DNA from: Betaproteobacteria bacterium
GTDB taxonomy: Bacteria > Pseudomonadota > Gammaproteobacteria > Burkholderiales > SG8-39
Assembly: GCA_004297625.1 (NCBI GenBank)
Contig: SCTY01000058.1
Coordinates: forward strand, 62,001-126,000
DNA: 64,000 bases
Reading direction: 5' to 3'
A program made the position numbers and the translations under genes. Every line of letters starts with the position of its first letter. Position 1 is the stretch's first letter. Below are positions 16,488 through 23,801 of the stretch, one piece after another. Under the pieces are notes generated by a model. It worked only from the letters and a program-made list of their open reading frames with translations. It searched no databases and had not been told where the DNA came from.

Positions 16488-17107
16488 TAGCGGCCGCGCT
16501 CCGGGCGCTCCGGGCGCTCGGGGCGCTCGGGGCGCTCCGGCCTCTCGACGCGCTCGACTTTCTCCGGGCGGTCACGCTGGGCGACTTTATCCGGTCTCGA
16601 ATCGGCGCGTTGCGAGGCCGCCGTGGGTGTGCTCGGGGCTTTTCCCATCACTTCTCCCAGCTTGAAGCCGTAGGAGTTGGCGATCTGGCCCCAGCCCATG
16701 CCGTCGGCGCGCAACGCCAGCACGCCTTTGTCGCCCATCAGCGCGTTGTACAAGTCCTTGTTGCTCACGTTGGTGTCGTTGGCGAGCAACTTGTCGGCCA
16801 TGGCGAGCGCGATTTTGATCTCGCCGTTGCCCAGCTTTTTGGTCGGCGACGTGAAGGTGAGGGTCTTGTCGTCCTTGGCGATCGGGTCGAGCGTGATGGT
16901 GGAACCGGTGCGCAGCCCGCTCACCAGCGACTTGGCGTTCTTCTCGGAGCCGGCGAGGTCGGTGTACTCGTCGACCAATTTCGCGGTCGGCACCGCCTGG
17001 GTCGTCGGAGTGGTCGTCGCGTTGCTCGTCGTTTGCGCGAGCACGGGCAAGCTCAGGACAGCGAATGCGCTAGCCACAGCGACGGCGGTCAGTCTTCTCT
17101 TGAGCAT
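16487..17107 (-). CDS. Secreted hypothetical protein with Arg-Pro-Glu repeat tail
   Basis: 206 aa with a Sec signal (VAVASAFAVLSLPVLAQ). The middle contains a Thr-rich linker, a region with SGLRTGSTITLD and KIALAMADKLLA, then GMGWGQIANSYGFKLGEVMG. The C-terminus is a basic-acidic low-complexity tail of RPE triplets built from five 9-bp repeats. Found directly upstream of, and overlapping by one base with, the beta-barrel gene. Periplasmic or surface location is likely; function unknown. Confidence 0.7.
   Translation of the reverse strand: MLKRRLTAVAVASAFAVLSLPVLAQTTSNATTTPTTQAVPTAKLVDEYTDLAGSEKNAKSLVSGLRTGSTITLDPIAKDDKTLTFTSPTKKLGNGEIKIALAMADKLLANDTNVSNKDLYNALMGDKGVLALRADGMGWGQIANSYGFKLGEVMGKAPSTPTAASQRADSRPDKVAQRDRPEKVERVERPERPERPERPERPERGR
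16496..16540. repeat. Five 9-bp tandem repeats encoding RPE units
   Basis: Units of the form GCGCTCCGG/GCGCTCGGG run without a break at 16496-16504, 16505-16513, 16514-16522, 16523-16531 and 16532-16540. They encode the C-terminal Arg-Pro-Glu tail of the secreted protein. In-frame copy-number change would lengthen or shorten the tail without frameshift. Confidence 0.85.
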
Positions 17108-17312
17108 GGGGATTGCCTCCTGTAATTATCTGAAGCTGAAAAAATTGTAAGCGCGGTGCCGGCCGCGAGCCGGTGACTGATTCATCGGCGACTGGTCCAT
17201 CCGGACTATCCGCGCTGACGAAGGCGTCAGAGAGGCAGCGAGCGTCGGGTATCGGCGACGGTGCCCGCTGTGTAGAATGCCCCGCACCAACGTTACCGGG
17301 GAGAGGGGAACC

Positions 17313-18146
17313 ATGAAGCGCATCCTGATTGCAGCTCTGGCGCTGTTCGCGGGCGCCGCCGTGGCGCAGCAGAAACCGCTGGTGGCGGGGGTGGACGGCA
17401 CCTTCGCGCCGCACGCGATGCCGAAGCTCGGCGGCGGCGTGGAAGGCTTCAACATCGACATGATCAACGAAGCCGGCCGGCGCATGGGCCGCAAGATCGA
17501 GATCTTCGCCGGCGAGTTCTCGGGCCTCATCCCCGCGATGCAGTCGGGCAAGCTGGACTTCGTAGGCGCGCCGACCACGGTGACGCCCGAGCGGGCGAAG
17601 CAGCTCCTCTTCAGCGAGGGCTACCTCAATACTTATTACCAGTTCGTCGTCGGCGCCAAGAAGCCGGATCTGAAGTCGCTCGCCGAGCTGAAGGGCAAGA
17701 CGGTGGCATCGAACAAGGGCTCGGCGTACGACAAGTGGGTGCAGGACAACGCCGCCAAGCTCGGCGTGAAGGCCGAGTCCTACGGGACGAACGCGGACGC
17801 CATGCAGGCGGTGATTTCGGGGCGCGCCGACGCCGCGCTGTCGGGCAACACCACCGCCGCTTATGCGGTGCTGCGCTCCAACAAGCAGCTCAAGCTCGTG
17901 CCGCTGAAGGTCGACGAAGGCCTGGTCTGGGGCGCGGCCTTCCGCAAGGACGACGCCGCCACGCGCAACGCGTTCGAGAACGCCATCGAGTGCATGAAGC
18001 TCGACGGCACCATGGCGAAGCTCCACCAGAAGTGGTTCGGCACCAAGCCGGAGAAGGGCTCGGCCGCGGTCACGGTGTTCCCGGGCTACGGCGTGCCCGG
18101 CATGGACGGCTATGACCCCAAGCAGCACAAGCCGAATTGCAAGTGA
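17313..18146 (+). CDS. Amino-acid-type ABC transporter substrate-binding protein (SBP_bac_3)
   Basis: 277 aa, ATG at 17313 after GGAGAGGGGAACC. Signal peptide ILIAALALFAGAAVAQ. The mature part has the type II binding fold: AGVDGTFAPHAMP, GFNIDMINEAGRRMG, GLIPAMQSGKLDFVGAPTTVTPERA and KGKTVASNKGSAYDKW. The classical Arg-containing motif of amino-acid binders is degenerate here, so the ligand may be a derivative. Directly followed, with overlap, by ATPase and two permeases, and then a hydantoin-racemase-like gene. Confidence 0.9.
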   Translation: MKRILIAALALFAGAAVAQQKPLVAGVDGTFAPHAMPKLGGGVEGFNIDMINEAGRRMGRKIEIFAGEFSGLIPAMQSGKLDFVGAPTTVTPERAKQLLFSEGYLNTYYQFVVGAKKPDLKSLAELKGKTVASNKGSAYDKWVQDNAAKLGVKAESYGTNADAMQAVISGRADAALSGNTTAAYAVLRSNKQLKLVPLKVDEGLVWGAAFRKDDAATRNAFENAIECMKLDGTMAKLHQKWFGTKPEKGSAAVTVFPGYGVPGMDGYDPKQHKPNCK

Positions 18147-18871
18147 TCCTGGATGTCGCCGGCTTACACAAGTCGTTCGGTGATCTAGAGGTCCTCAAGG
18201 GCATCGACCTCAAGGTCGCCGAGCGCGAGCTGGTGTTCGTCATCGGGCCGTCCGGCTCGGGCAAGTCGACCCTGCTGCGCTGCTGCAACCGGCTGGAGGA
18301 GCCGACTTCGGGCTCGATCCGCGTCGAGGGCGTCGACATCATGGCGCCCGGGGTCGACATCAACGCGGTGCGCCGGCGCATCGGCATGGTGTTCCAGTCG
18401 TTCAACCTGTACCCGCATCTGAATGCGCTCGGCAACGTCACGCTCGCCCTGCGCAAAGTCCTCAAGAAGGCGAAAGCCGAAGCCGACGATATCGGCATGC
18501 GCGCGCTCGTGCGCGTCGGCCTGGGCGACAAGGCGAAGGCCTACCCGAACGAGCTTTCCGGCGGCCAGCAGCAGCGGGTCGCCATCGCGCGCGCGCTCGC
18601 GCTCGAGCCGAGCATCATGCTGTTCGACGAGCCGACCAGCGCGCTCGATCCGGAGCTCGTCGGCGGCGTGCTCGCCGTCATGCGCCAGATGCGCGAGTCG
18701 GGCATGACGATGGTGGTGGTCTCGCACGAGATGCGCTTCGCGCGCGGCGCCGCCGACCGCGTGGTGTTCATGGACCAGGGCCGCGTTCTCGAAGAAGGTC
18801 CGCCGGAAAAGATCTTCAACGAACCCGAGCACGCCCGCATCAAGGAATTCATCGCCTCGCTGAATGGGTAA
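18143..18871 (+). CDS. Amino-acid-type ABC transporter ATPase (GlnQ-like)
   Basis: 242 aa from GTG 18143, overlapping the preceding stop (GTGA); a TTG two codons upstream is an alternative. Walker A GPSGSGKST, Q-loop VFQSFNLYPHL, signature LSGGQQQRVAIARAL, Walker B IMLFDEPTSALDPE, switch VVSHE. All hallmarks of the polar-amino-acid subfamily. Energises the permeases at 18864 and 19523. Confidence 0.93.
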   Translation: MILDVAGLHKSFGDLEVLKGIDLKVAERELVFVIGPSGSGKSTLLRCCNRLEEPTSGSIRVEGVDIMAPGVDINAVRRRIGMVFQSFNLYPHLNALGNVTLALRKVLKKAKAEADDIGMRALVRVGLGDKAKAYPNELSGGQQQRVAIARALALEPSIMLFDEPTSALDPELVGGVLAVMRQMRESGMTMVVVSHEMRFARGAADRVVFMDQGRVLEEGPPEKIFNEPEHARIKEFIASLNG

Positions 18872-19535
18872 GTTCGCCCAGACCTTCCTCAACTGGGAGG
18901 TCATGGCCCAGTACGCGCCGAAAATCCTCGAGGGCTTCTGGGTCACGGTGCAGCTGGCGCTCGCCGTGGTGATCGCCGGCATCGCGACCGGGCTGGTGCT
19001 CGCGCTGGCGCGCTCCTTCCGGGTGAAAGCGCTCAACCTGCTCATCGTCGCGTTCGTCGACGTGCTGCGCGCCGTGCCGCCGCTCGTTCTCATCATCATC
19101 CTGTACTTCGCGCTGCCGACCGTCGGCGTGCGCATGTCGGGCTTCGTCTCCACCTGGCTCGCGCTCTCGGCGATCCTCGCTTCGTTCGCCGAGGAGATTT
19201 TCTGGGCGGGCATGCTCGCCGTGCCGCACGGGCAATGGGAGGCCGCGCGCTCGACCGGCTTGAGCTTCCTGCAGGCGATGCGCTTCGTCGTGCTGCCGCA
19301 GGCGGTGCGCATCACCATCCCGCCGCTTACCAACCGCACCATCGCGATCACCAAGGGCACGGCGCTCGGCGCGGTCGTGGCGGTGGGCGAGATCCTCTAC
19401 CAGGCGCAGAGCGCCTATTCGTTCTCGTACAACCCTTCGCCGCTCACCCTTGGCGCTGTCGCCTACCTCATCCTCTTCATCCCGGTGGTGTGGTTCGGCC
19501 GCTGGGTCGAGACGAGATTTGCATGGAAACGTTGA
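18864..19535 (+). CDS. Amino-acid-type ABC permease 1 (HisMQ family)
   Basis: 223 aa with about five membrane helices. The cytoplasmic EAA loop reads EAARSTGLSFLQAMRFVVLPQAVR, of which EAARSTGLSF and VLPQAVRI are the coupling-helix core. The start overlaps the ATPase stop by eight bases. Forms the channel with the permease at 19523. Confidence 0.9.
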   Translation: MGKFAQTFLNWEVMAQYAPKILEGFWVTVQLALAVVIAGIATGLVLALARSFRVKALNLLIVAFVDVLRAVPPLVLIIILYFALPTVGVRMSGFVSTWLALSAILASFAEEIFWAGMLAVPHGQWEAARSTGLSFLQAMRFVVLPQAVRITIPPLTNRTIAITKGTALGAVVAVGEILYQAQSAYSFSYNPSPLTLGAVAYLILFIPVVWFGRWVETRFAWKR

Positions 19536-20194
19536 TCACCGCGTTCTTCAACCTCGGCATCCTCAGGGAGACCGCGCCCTACCTGTGGGCCGGCTTCAAG
19601 ATGTCGGCGCTCCTGACGCTGGTGGTGGTGCCTTTGGGAATCGCCGGGGGCCTTGCCGTGGCGCTGATCGCGAGAACGGCATTCCGGCCGCTGAGGTGGC
19701 TCGTCGTGTTCTACGTCGACTTCTTCCGCGCGTTTCCGCCGCTGGTGCTTTTGATGTTCATCGCCTTCGGGCTGCCGTTCACCGGGCTTGATCTGCCGGC
19801 GTTCGTCTCCGTGGCGCTCGCCTTTTTCCTCAATACCTCGAGCTACTACGGCGAGATCTTCCGCGCCGGCATCGAGTCGATCCCGCGCGGCCAGTTCGAG
19901 GCGGCGCGCTCCACCGGGCTCGGCGCCGCGCAGACCATGGCCTACGTGATCGTGCCGCAGGCGACGCGCAACGTGATTCCCGACCTCATCTCGAACACGC
20001 TCGAAGTGGTGAAGCTGACCTCGATCGCGAGCGTGGTGGCGCTCCCGGAGCTGCTCTACGCCGCGCGCCAGGCGCAGTCGATTACGTACAATGCGACGCC
20101 GATCATCGCCGCAGGTATCATCTATCTCGTGTGCCTGTGGCCGCTGGTGCGGCTGCTCTCGCGCTTCGAGCACCGGCAGATTGCGCTTCACTAA
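19523..20194 (+). CDS. Amino-acid-type ABC permease 2 (HisMQ family)
   Basis: 223 aa, ATG at 19523 inside the end of permease 1. About five hydrophobic helices, and the coupling loop EAARSTGLGAAQTMAYVIVPQ near residues 132-152 (core EAARSTGLG). The end joins the racemase gene with no spacing (stop 20192-20194, ATG 20195). Confidence 0.9.
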   Translation: METLITAFFNLGILRETAPYLWAGFKMSALLTLVVVPLGIAGGLAVALIARTAFRPLRWLVVFYVDFFRAFPPLVLLMFIAFGLPFTGLDLPAFVSVALAFFLNTSSYYGEIFRAGIESIPRGQFEAARSTGLGAAQTMAYVIVPQATRNVIPDLISNTLEVVKLTSIASVVALPELLYAARQAQSITYNATPIIAAGIIYLVCLWPLVRLLSRFEHRQIALH

Positions 20195-20863
20195 ATGGAC
20201 AAGATCCTCGTCATCAATCCGAACTCCACCGAGGCCGTGACGCGCGGTATCGACGAGGCGTGCGCGCCGCTGCGCATGCCGGGCGGGCCGGCGATCGACT
20301 GCGTGACGCTGAAGGAAGGCCCGCCGGGCATCGAGACGCAGCAGCACGTCGACAGCGTCGTACAACCTCTCTTGAAAAAAATAAAAGAGGTTGAAGGCGA
20401 GTACTCGGCATTCGTCATTGCCTGCTATAGCGATCCCGGACTTCACTCCATCAGGGAAGCGACGAGAAAGCCGGTGCTCGGCATCTCCGAGTGCGGCATC
20501 CTCACGGCGCTGACGCTCGGACAGAGGTTCGGCGTGATCGCCATCCTGCAGCAATCGATTGCGCGGCATCTGCGTTACATCGGGGCGCTCGGCGTAGCCG
20601 AGCGGCTCGCCGCCGAGCTGCCGGTCGGGCTGCCGGTCGTCGAGCTCAGCGACGCAAGCAAGACTTTCGGCCGCATGGTCGAGGTCGGCAGGCGGCTGCG
20701 CGCAGAGCACGGCGCGGACGTGATCGTCATGGGCTGCGCCGGAATGGCGCGCTACCGCAAGCCGCTGCAGGACGAAGTCGGCATCCCGGTGGTGGAGCCT
20801 ACCCAGGCGGCGGTCGCGATGGCGATCGGGCGCGTGCGCCTGGGCTGGGAAACGCCCGGTTGA
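20195..20863 (+). CDS. Asp/Glu/hydantoin racemase
   Basis: 222 aa. The family's two catalytic cysteines are both present: Cys77 in VIACYSDPG and Cys181 in VMGCAGM. The N-terminus ILVINPNSTEAVT is typical of hydantoin racemases (HyuA/HyuE-type). The expected reaction is racemisation of 5-substituted hydantoins or aspartate-like acids by a two-base mechanism. It closes an ABC amino-acid transporter operon, and a D-hydantoinase and D-carbamoylase lie convergently 1-5 kb away. That makes hydantoin racemase the favoured reading over aspartate racemase. Confidence 0.85.
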   Translation: MDKILVINPNSTEAVTRGIDEACAPLRMPGGPAIDCVTLKEGPPGIETQQHVDSVVQPLLKKIKEVEGEYSAFVIACYSDPGLHSIREATRKPVLGISECGILTALTLGQRFGVIAILQQSIARHLRYIGALGVAERLAAELPVGLPVVELSDASKTFGRMVEVGRRLRAEHGADVIVMGCAGMARYRKPLQDEVGIPVVEPTQAAVAMAIGRVRLGWETPG

Positions 20864-21402
20864 ACGTCGCGCCGCCGAAGCACCTCGGCGAGCTCTTCCT
20901 CGGTTTCCTGTGGATCGGCGCACGCTCGTTCGGCGGCGTTCTGCCGTGGGCCTACCGCACCATGGTGGAGGAGAAGCGCTGGCTCACGCACGCCGACTTC
21001 ACCGAGACCATCGGCCTGTGCCAGTTCCTGCCGGGCCCGAACATCGGCAATGCGTCCATCGTGCTCGGCAAGCGCTGGTTCGGGCTTGCCGGCTCCGTCG
21101 TCGCTTTCCTCGGCCTGATGGCGCTGCCCTTTATCTGGGTGCTTCTGCTTTTCACCGTCTACAACGATTTCTCGTCCAATCCGCTGCTCAAGTCGATCGT
21201 CACCGGCGTCGGTGCGGCGGGAGGCGGCCTTTTCATCGGCACCGCGCTCAAGCTCGGCCGCCCCATCGCCAAGAAGCCGGCCGCCGGGGTGCTCATCGCC
21301 GGCTGCTTCCTCGCGGTGGCGGTCGGGCGCTTTTCACTCGTGGCGGTGATGCCGGCCGGGATCCTGCTCGCGTGGCTCGCGGCGAGGAGAAACTGGCTGT
21401 GA
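20860..21402 (+). CDS. Chromate transporter family, N-terminal-half subunit
   Basis: 180 aa from a TTG at 20860 that overlaps the racemase stop; no ATG/GTG fits better. CHR-domain hallmarks: FLWIGARSFGGVLPW near the N-terminus and QFLPGPNIGNASIVLG near residue 55, with about five hydrophobic segments. Short-chain CHR proteins work as pairs of antiparallel half-transporters; the partner starts at 21399. Chromate export is the named activity, but many members are untested. Confidence 0.88.
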   Translation: MNVAPPKHLGELFLGFLWIGARSFGGVLPWAYRTMVEEKRWLTHADFTETIGLCQFLPGPNIGNASIVLGKRWFGLAGSVVAFLGLMALPFIWVLLLFTVYNDFSSNPLLKSIVTGVGAAGGGLFIGTALKLGRPIAKKPAAGVLIAGCFLAVAVGRFSLVAVMPAGILLAWLAARRNWL

Positions 21403-21914
21403 CGCTCGTCGAGCTCGCGCTCTACTTCGGGCTGCTGTCGCTCATCTCGCTGGGCGGCGTGCCCTCGGTCATGCCCGAGATGCAGCGCTTCGTCGTCGAC
21501 GTGAAGGGCTGGCTCACGCCGTCCGAATTCATCCAGGCGTTCGCCGTCGGGCAGGCGGCGCCGGGACCGAACGTGCTCGTCACCAGCCTCATCGGCTGGA
21601 AGGTCGCGGGCATCCCGGGCGCGGTGGTCGCGCTCCTCGCGTTCTGTTTCCCGGCCGCCGTGATCGCGTGGTGGGTCGCCGAGCTGTGGGACCGCTTCAA
21701 GGACGCGCCGTGGCGGCGCACGATACAGCGCGCCATCGCCCCGATCGTCGTCGCGCTGGTCCTCTCGGGCGGCTTCGTCATCGCCACGCCCGGCGCGCCC
21801 GACTGGCGCCTGTGGCTCATCGCGGGCCTGAGCGCCGCCGGCATGCTGCTCTTGCCCGTAAGCCCGCTGTGGTTGCTCGCCGCAGGCGGCGTCCTCGGCG
21901 CCGTGCTTCTCTAG
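21399..21914 (+). CDS. Chromate transporter family, C-terminal-half subunit
   Basis: 171 aa from GTG 21399, four-base overlap with the first half. Contains FGLLSLISLGGVPSVMPEM and QAFAVGQAAPGPNVLVTSLIG, the CHR motif with PGPN, then about five hydrophobic segments. With 20860 it forms a split short-chain chromate transporter pair. Its stop codon lies at the edge of the inverted repeat 21913-21970. Confidence 0.88.
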   Translation: MTLVELALYFGLLSLISLGGVPSVMPEMQRFVVDVKGWLTPSEFIQAFAVGQAAPGPNVLVTSLIGWKVAGIPGAVVALLAFCFPAAVIAWWVAELWDRFKDAPWRRTIQRAIAPIVVALVLSGGFVIATPGAPDWRLWLIAGLSAAGMLLLPVSPLWLLAAGGVLGAVLL

Positions 21915-21970
21915 AAATAGGGACAGACCCCATTTCAGAGATTCCTGAAATGGGGTCTGTCCCTATTTCT
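21913..21970. terminator. Perfect 26-bp-arm hairpin between convergent operons (REP-like; likely bidirectional terminator)
   Basis: Arms 21913-21938 and 21945-21970 are perfectly complementary, with a 6-base loop. The core is GGGGTCTGTCCCTATTT. The element supplies the last codons and stop of the minus-strand flavin reductase gene, and its left edge contains the chromate gene stop. Position between two convergent operons fits a bidirectional terminator. The strong resemblance in design to the hairpin at 4476 suggests a mobile palindrome family (inference). Confidence 0.8.
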
Positions 21971-22574
21971 CCGGCAGCTCGCCGGGCAGGTTGAAGCGCT
22001 GGCGCGTGGTGCAGTAGCGGTTGGCGAAAAGCCGCCCGATCGGCCGGTAGAGCTCCTCGGAGATGCGCTTGGTCTTGGGATCGATGATGCCCTCGCGCGC
22101 ATGCACGAGCAGGATCTCGCCGAGGATGAGCGTGCGCGTGTCGCTGATCTCGAGAAGCTTATATAGCCGGCACTCGAGGCACGCAGCGGCTTCGGCGATG
22201 CGCGGATGCTGCACCAGCGCGGCCGGCACGGCCGTGAGCCCGGTCTTCTCGAACTCGCTTTCCTCCTCGGCGAACTCGTAGCTCGAGACGTGCATCGCGT
22301 TCGCCGTCGCCTCGTCGACGAGGTTGACCACGAACTCGCCCGTGCGGCGGATGTTCTTCAGCGAATGCTTCATCGTGCCGTCGCTGCGCTGGTTCATGCC
22401 GATCACGCAAAGCGGCGGGTCCTCGCTGAACACGTTGAAGAAGGAGAACGGCGCGCAGTTCGCGACGCCGTTCTCGCTGCGCGTCGAGATCCACGCGATC
22501 GGCCGCGGGATGACGAGGCCGATGAGCAGCTTGTAGCGCTCGAGCGCCGGCAGCTCCGCGAGCTTGAGGTCCAT
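21963..22574 (-). CDS. Flavin reductase family protein
   Basis: 203 aa from ATG 22574, chosen because longer starts run into the upstream gene. FMN-binding split barrel: PRPIAWISTRSENGVANCAPFSFFNVFSEDPP (core IAWISTRSENG and NCAPFSFFN), then TGEFVVNLV. This subgroup is often annotated as flavin reductase or flavoredoxin-like. Last gene of the minus operon with ABM monooxygenase, carbamoylase and hydantoinase. Its final residues (PEK) are encoded by the hairpin. Confidence 0.85.
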   Translation of the reverse strand: MDLKLAELPALERYKLLIGLVIPRPIAWISTRSENGVANCAPFSFFNVFSEDPPLCVIGMNQRSDGTMKHSLKNIRRTGEFVVNLVDEATANAMHVSSYEFAEEESEFEKTGLTAVPAALVQHPRIAEAAACLECRLYKLLEISDTRTLILGEILLVHAREGIIDPKTKRISEELYRPIGRLFANRYCTTRQRFNLPGELPEK

Positions 22575-22578
22575 CAGG

Positions 22579-22860
22579 TCAAGCGCGCTTCCAGACGTGG
22601 CGCTCGCGCGAGGCAAGCAGCGGCGCGGCTTCGGCGAGATATTTCTTGAAGTGCGGCGTCTGCTGGTGGGCCTCGAACGCCGCTGCGTCGTCGTACATCT
22701 CGAACAGCATGATCTGCGTGCGGTCGTCCGGGTCGGCGAGGACCTCGAACTGCCGGCAGCCGGGCTCCTTGCGCGCCGCGGTGGCGTTCTCGAGCGCCCG
22801 CTTCATGAAGGCGTCGGCGTTTTCCGGCTGGATGCGGATGTTGACCTGAAGCACGAACAT
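22579..22860 (-). CDS. Antibiotic biosynthesis monooxygenase (ABM) domain protein
   Basis: 93 aa, ATG at 22860 with AGGAG upstream. Dimeric ferredoxin-like ABM fold: FVLQVNIRIQPENADAFMKRAL, KEPGCRQFEVLADPDD, MLFEMYDDAAAFEAHQQTPHF and a conserved HF near the end. Small cofactor-independent oxygenases or stress proteins (YgiN/LsrG-like) have this layout. Four bases from the flavin reductase gene. Its role next to hydantoin enzymes is unknown. Confidence 0.85.
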   Translation of the reverse strand: MFVLQVNIRIQPENADAFMKRALENATAARKEPGCRQFEVLADPDDRTQIMLFEMYDDAAAFEAHQQTPHFKKYLAEAAPLLASRERHVWKRA

Positions 22861-22868
22861 GGGCTCTC

Positions 22869-23801
22869 CTAATTGGCGGGCGTGACTTCCGCGCCGGTCC
22901 TCTCGACGATCAGCCGGTAGTGCTCCGGGCGGCGGTGCGCGGCGAAATTGAACATGGTCTTCTTGAGGTTCGCCGCGAGGTCGATGTCGCAGTTGAACGC
23001 GATCACCTCGTCCTCCTCGGTCTGGCTCTTCGCCGCGATCTCGCCCGTGGGCGCGACGATCAGCGAGTGCCCGAACATGCGAAAGCCGTCCTCGAAGCCG
23101 CACTTCGCTGTTTCTATCAGCCAGCTGGCGTTCTGGAACGCCATCGACTGCGCCATGATGAGATGGTGGTGCACGCGCAGCGCCGGCGGCTCCGGATAGT
23201 GGAGGTTCTCGGTCGGCGTGTTGAAGCCGAGCGCGACGATCTCGGCGCCCTGCAGCGCGAGCACGCGAAAGGCCTCGGGCCAGCGCCGGTCGTTGCAGAT
23301 CAGCATGCCGGTGATCGTGTCCATGAAGCGCCAGACGCGGAAGCCGAGATCGCCGACCTCGAAGTACTTCTTCTCGAGGTGCTGGAACGCGGCCTCGGGC
23401 TTGTGGTCCGCGTGCCCGGGCAGGTGGATCTTGCGGTACTTGCCGACGATCCCGCCGTTCGGCGCGACGAGGACCGCGGCGTTGAAGCGCCGCTTCTCCG
23501 GGGTGAGCTCGGCGTAGCCGATATAGAAGCCGATGCCCAGCTTCTTTGCCTCCTCAAACAACGGCGCCGTCTCCTTGGAGGGCAGCGTCGATTCGAAGTA
23601 GCGGCGATCCACTTCCTCCTGATCTTCCATCCACCAGCGCGGGAAAAACGTCGTGAACGCGAGCTCGGGAAAGACCACGAATTTCGCGCCCATGGCATGA
23701 CTTTCCCTCAAAAGCTCCACCAGGCGCTTCGTCGCCGCGGTTTTCGTATCCGCCTTGTGCAGCGGCCCCATCTGGGCGGCCGCAATCTTCAGTTTTCTCA
23801 T
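22869..23801 (-). CDS. N-carbamoyl-D-amino acid hydrolase (D-carbamoylase), nitrilase superfamily
   Basis: 310 aa, close to the 304 aa of the Agrobacterium enzyme. Catalytic triad visible as Glu46 (FPELAFTTFFPRW), Lys124 (KYRKIHLPGH) and Cys169 (LICNDRRWPE). These motif contexts are the diagnostic ones for D-carbamoylase and differ from general nitrilases. Hydrolyses N-carbamoyl-D-amino acids to D-amino acid, CO2 and ammonia in the cytoplasm. Overlaps the hydantoinase stop/start by four bases, so the pair is translated together. Confidence 0.92.
   Translation of the reverse strand: MRKLKIAAAQMGPLHKADTKTAATKRLVELLRESHAMGAKFVVFPELAFTTFFPRWWMEDQEEVDRRYFESTLPSKETAPLFEEAKKLGIGFYIGYAELTPEKRRFNAAVLVAPNGGIVGKYRKIHLPGHADHKPEAAFQHLEKKYFEVGDLGFRVWRFMDTITGMLICNDRRWPEAFRVLALQGAEIVALGFNTPTENLHYPEPPALRVHHHLIMAQSMAFQNASWLIETAKCGFEDGFRMFGHSLIVAPTGEIAAKSQTEEDEVIAFNCDIDLAANLKKTMFNFAAHRRPEHYRLIVERTGAEVTPAN

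Noticed and set aside
16496..16540. CRISPR-like or VNTR regulatory array
   Set aside because: The 9-bp units are contiguous, in frame, and encode the protein tail; there are no spacers.
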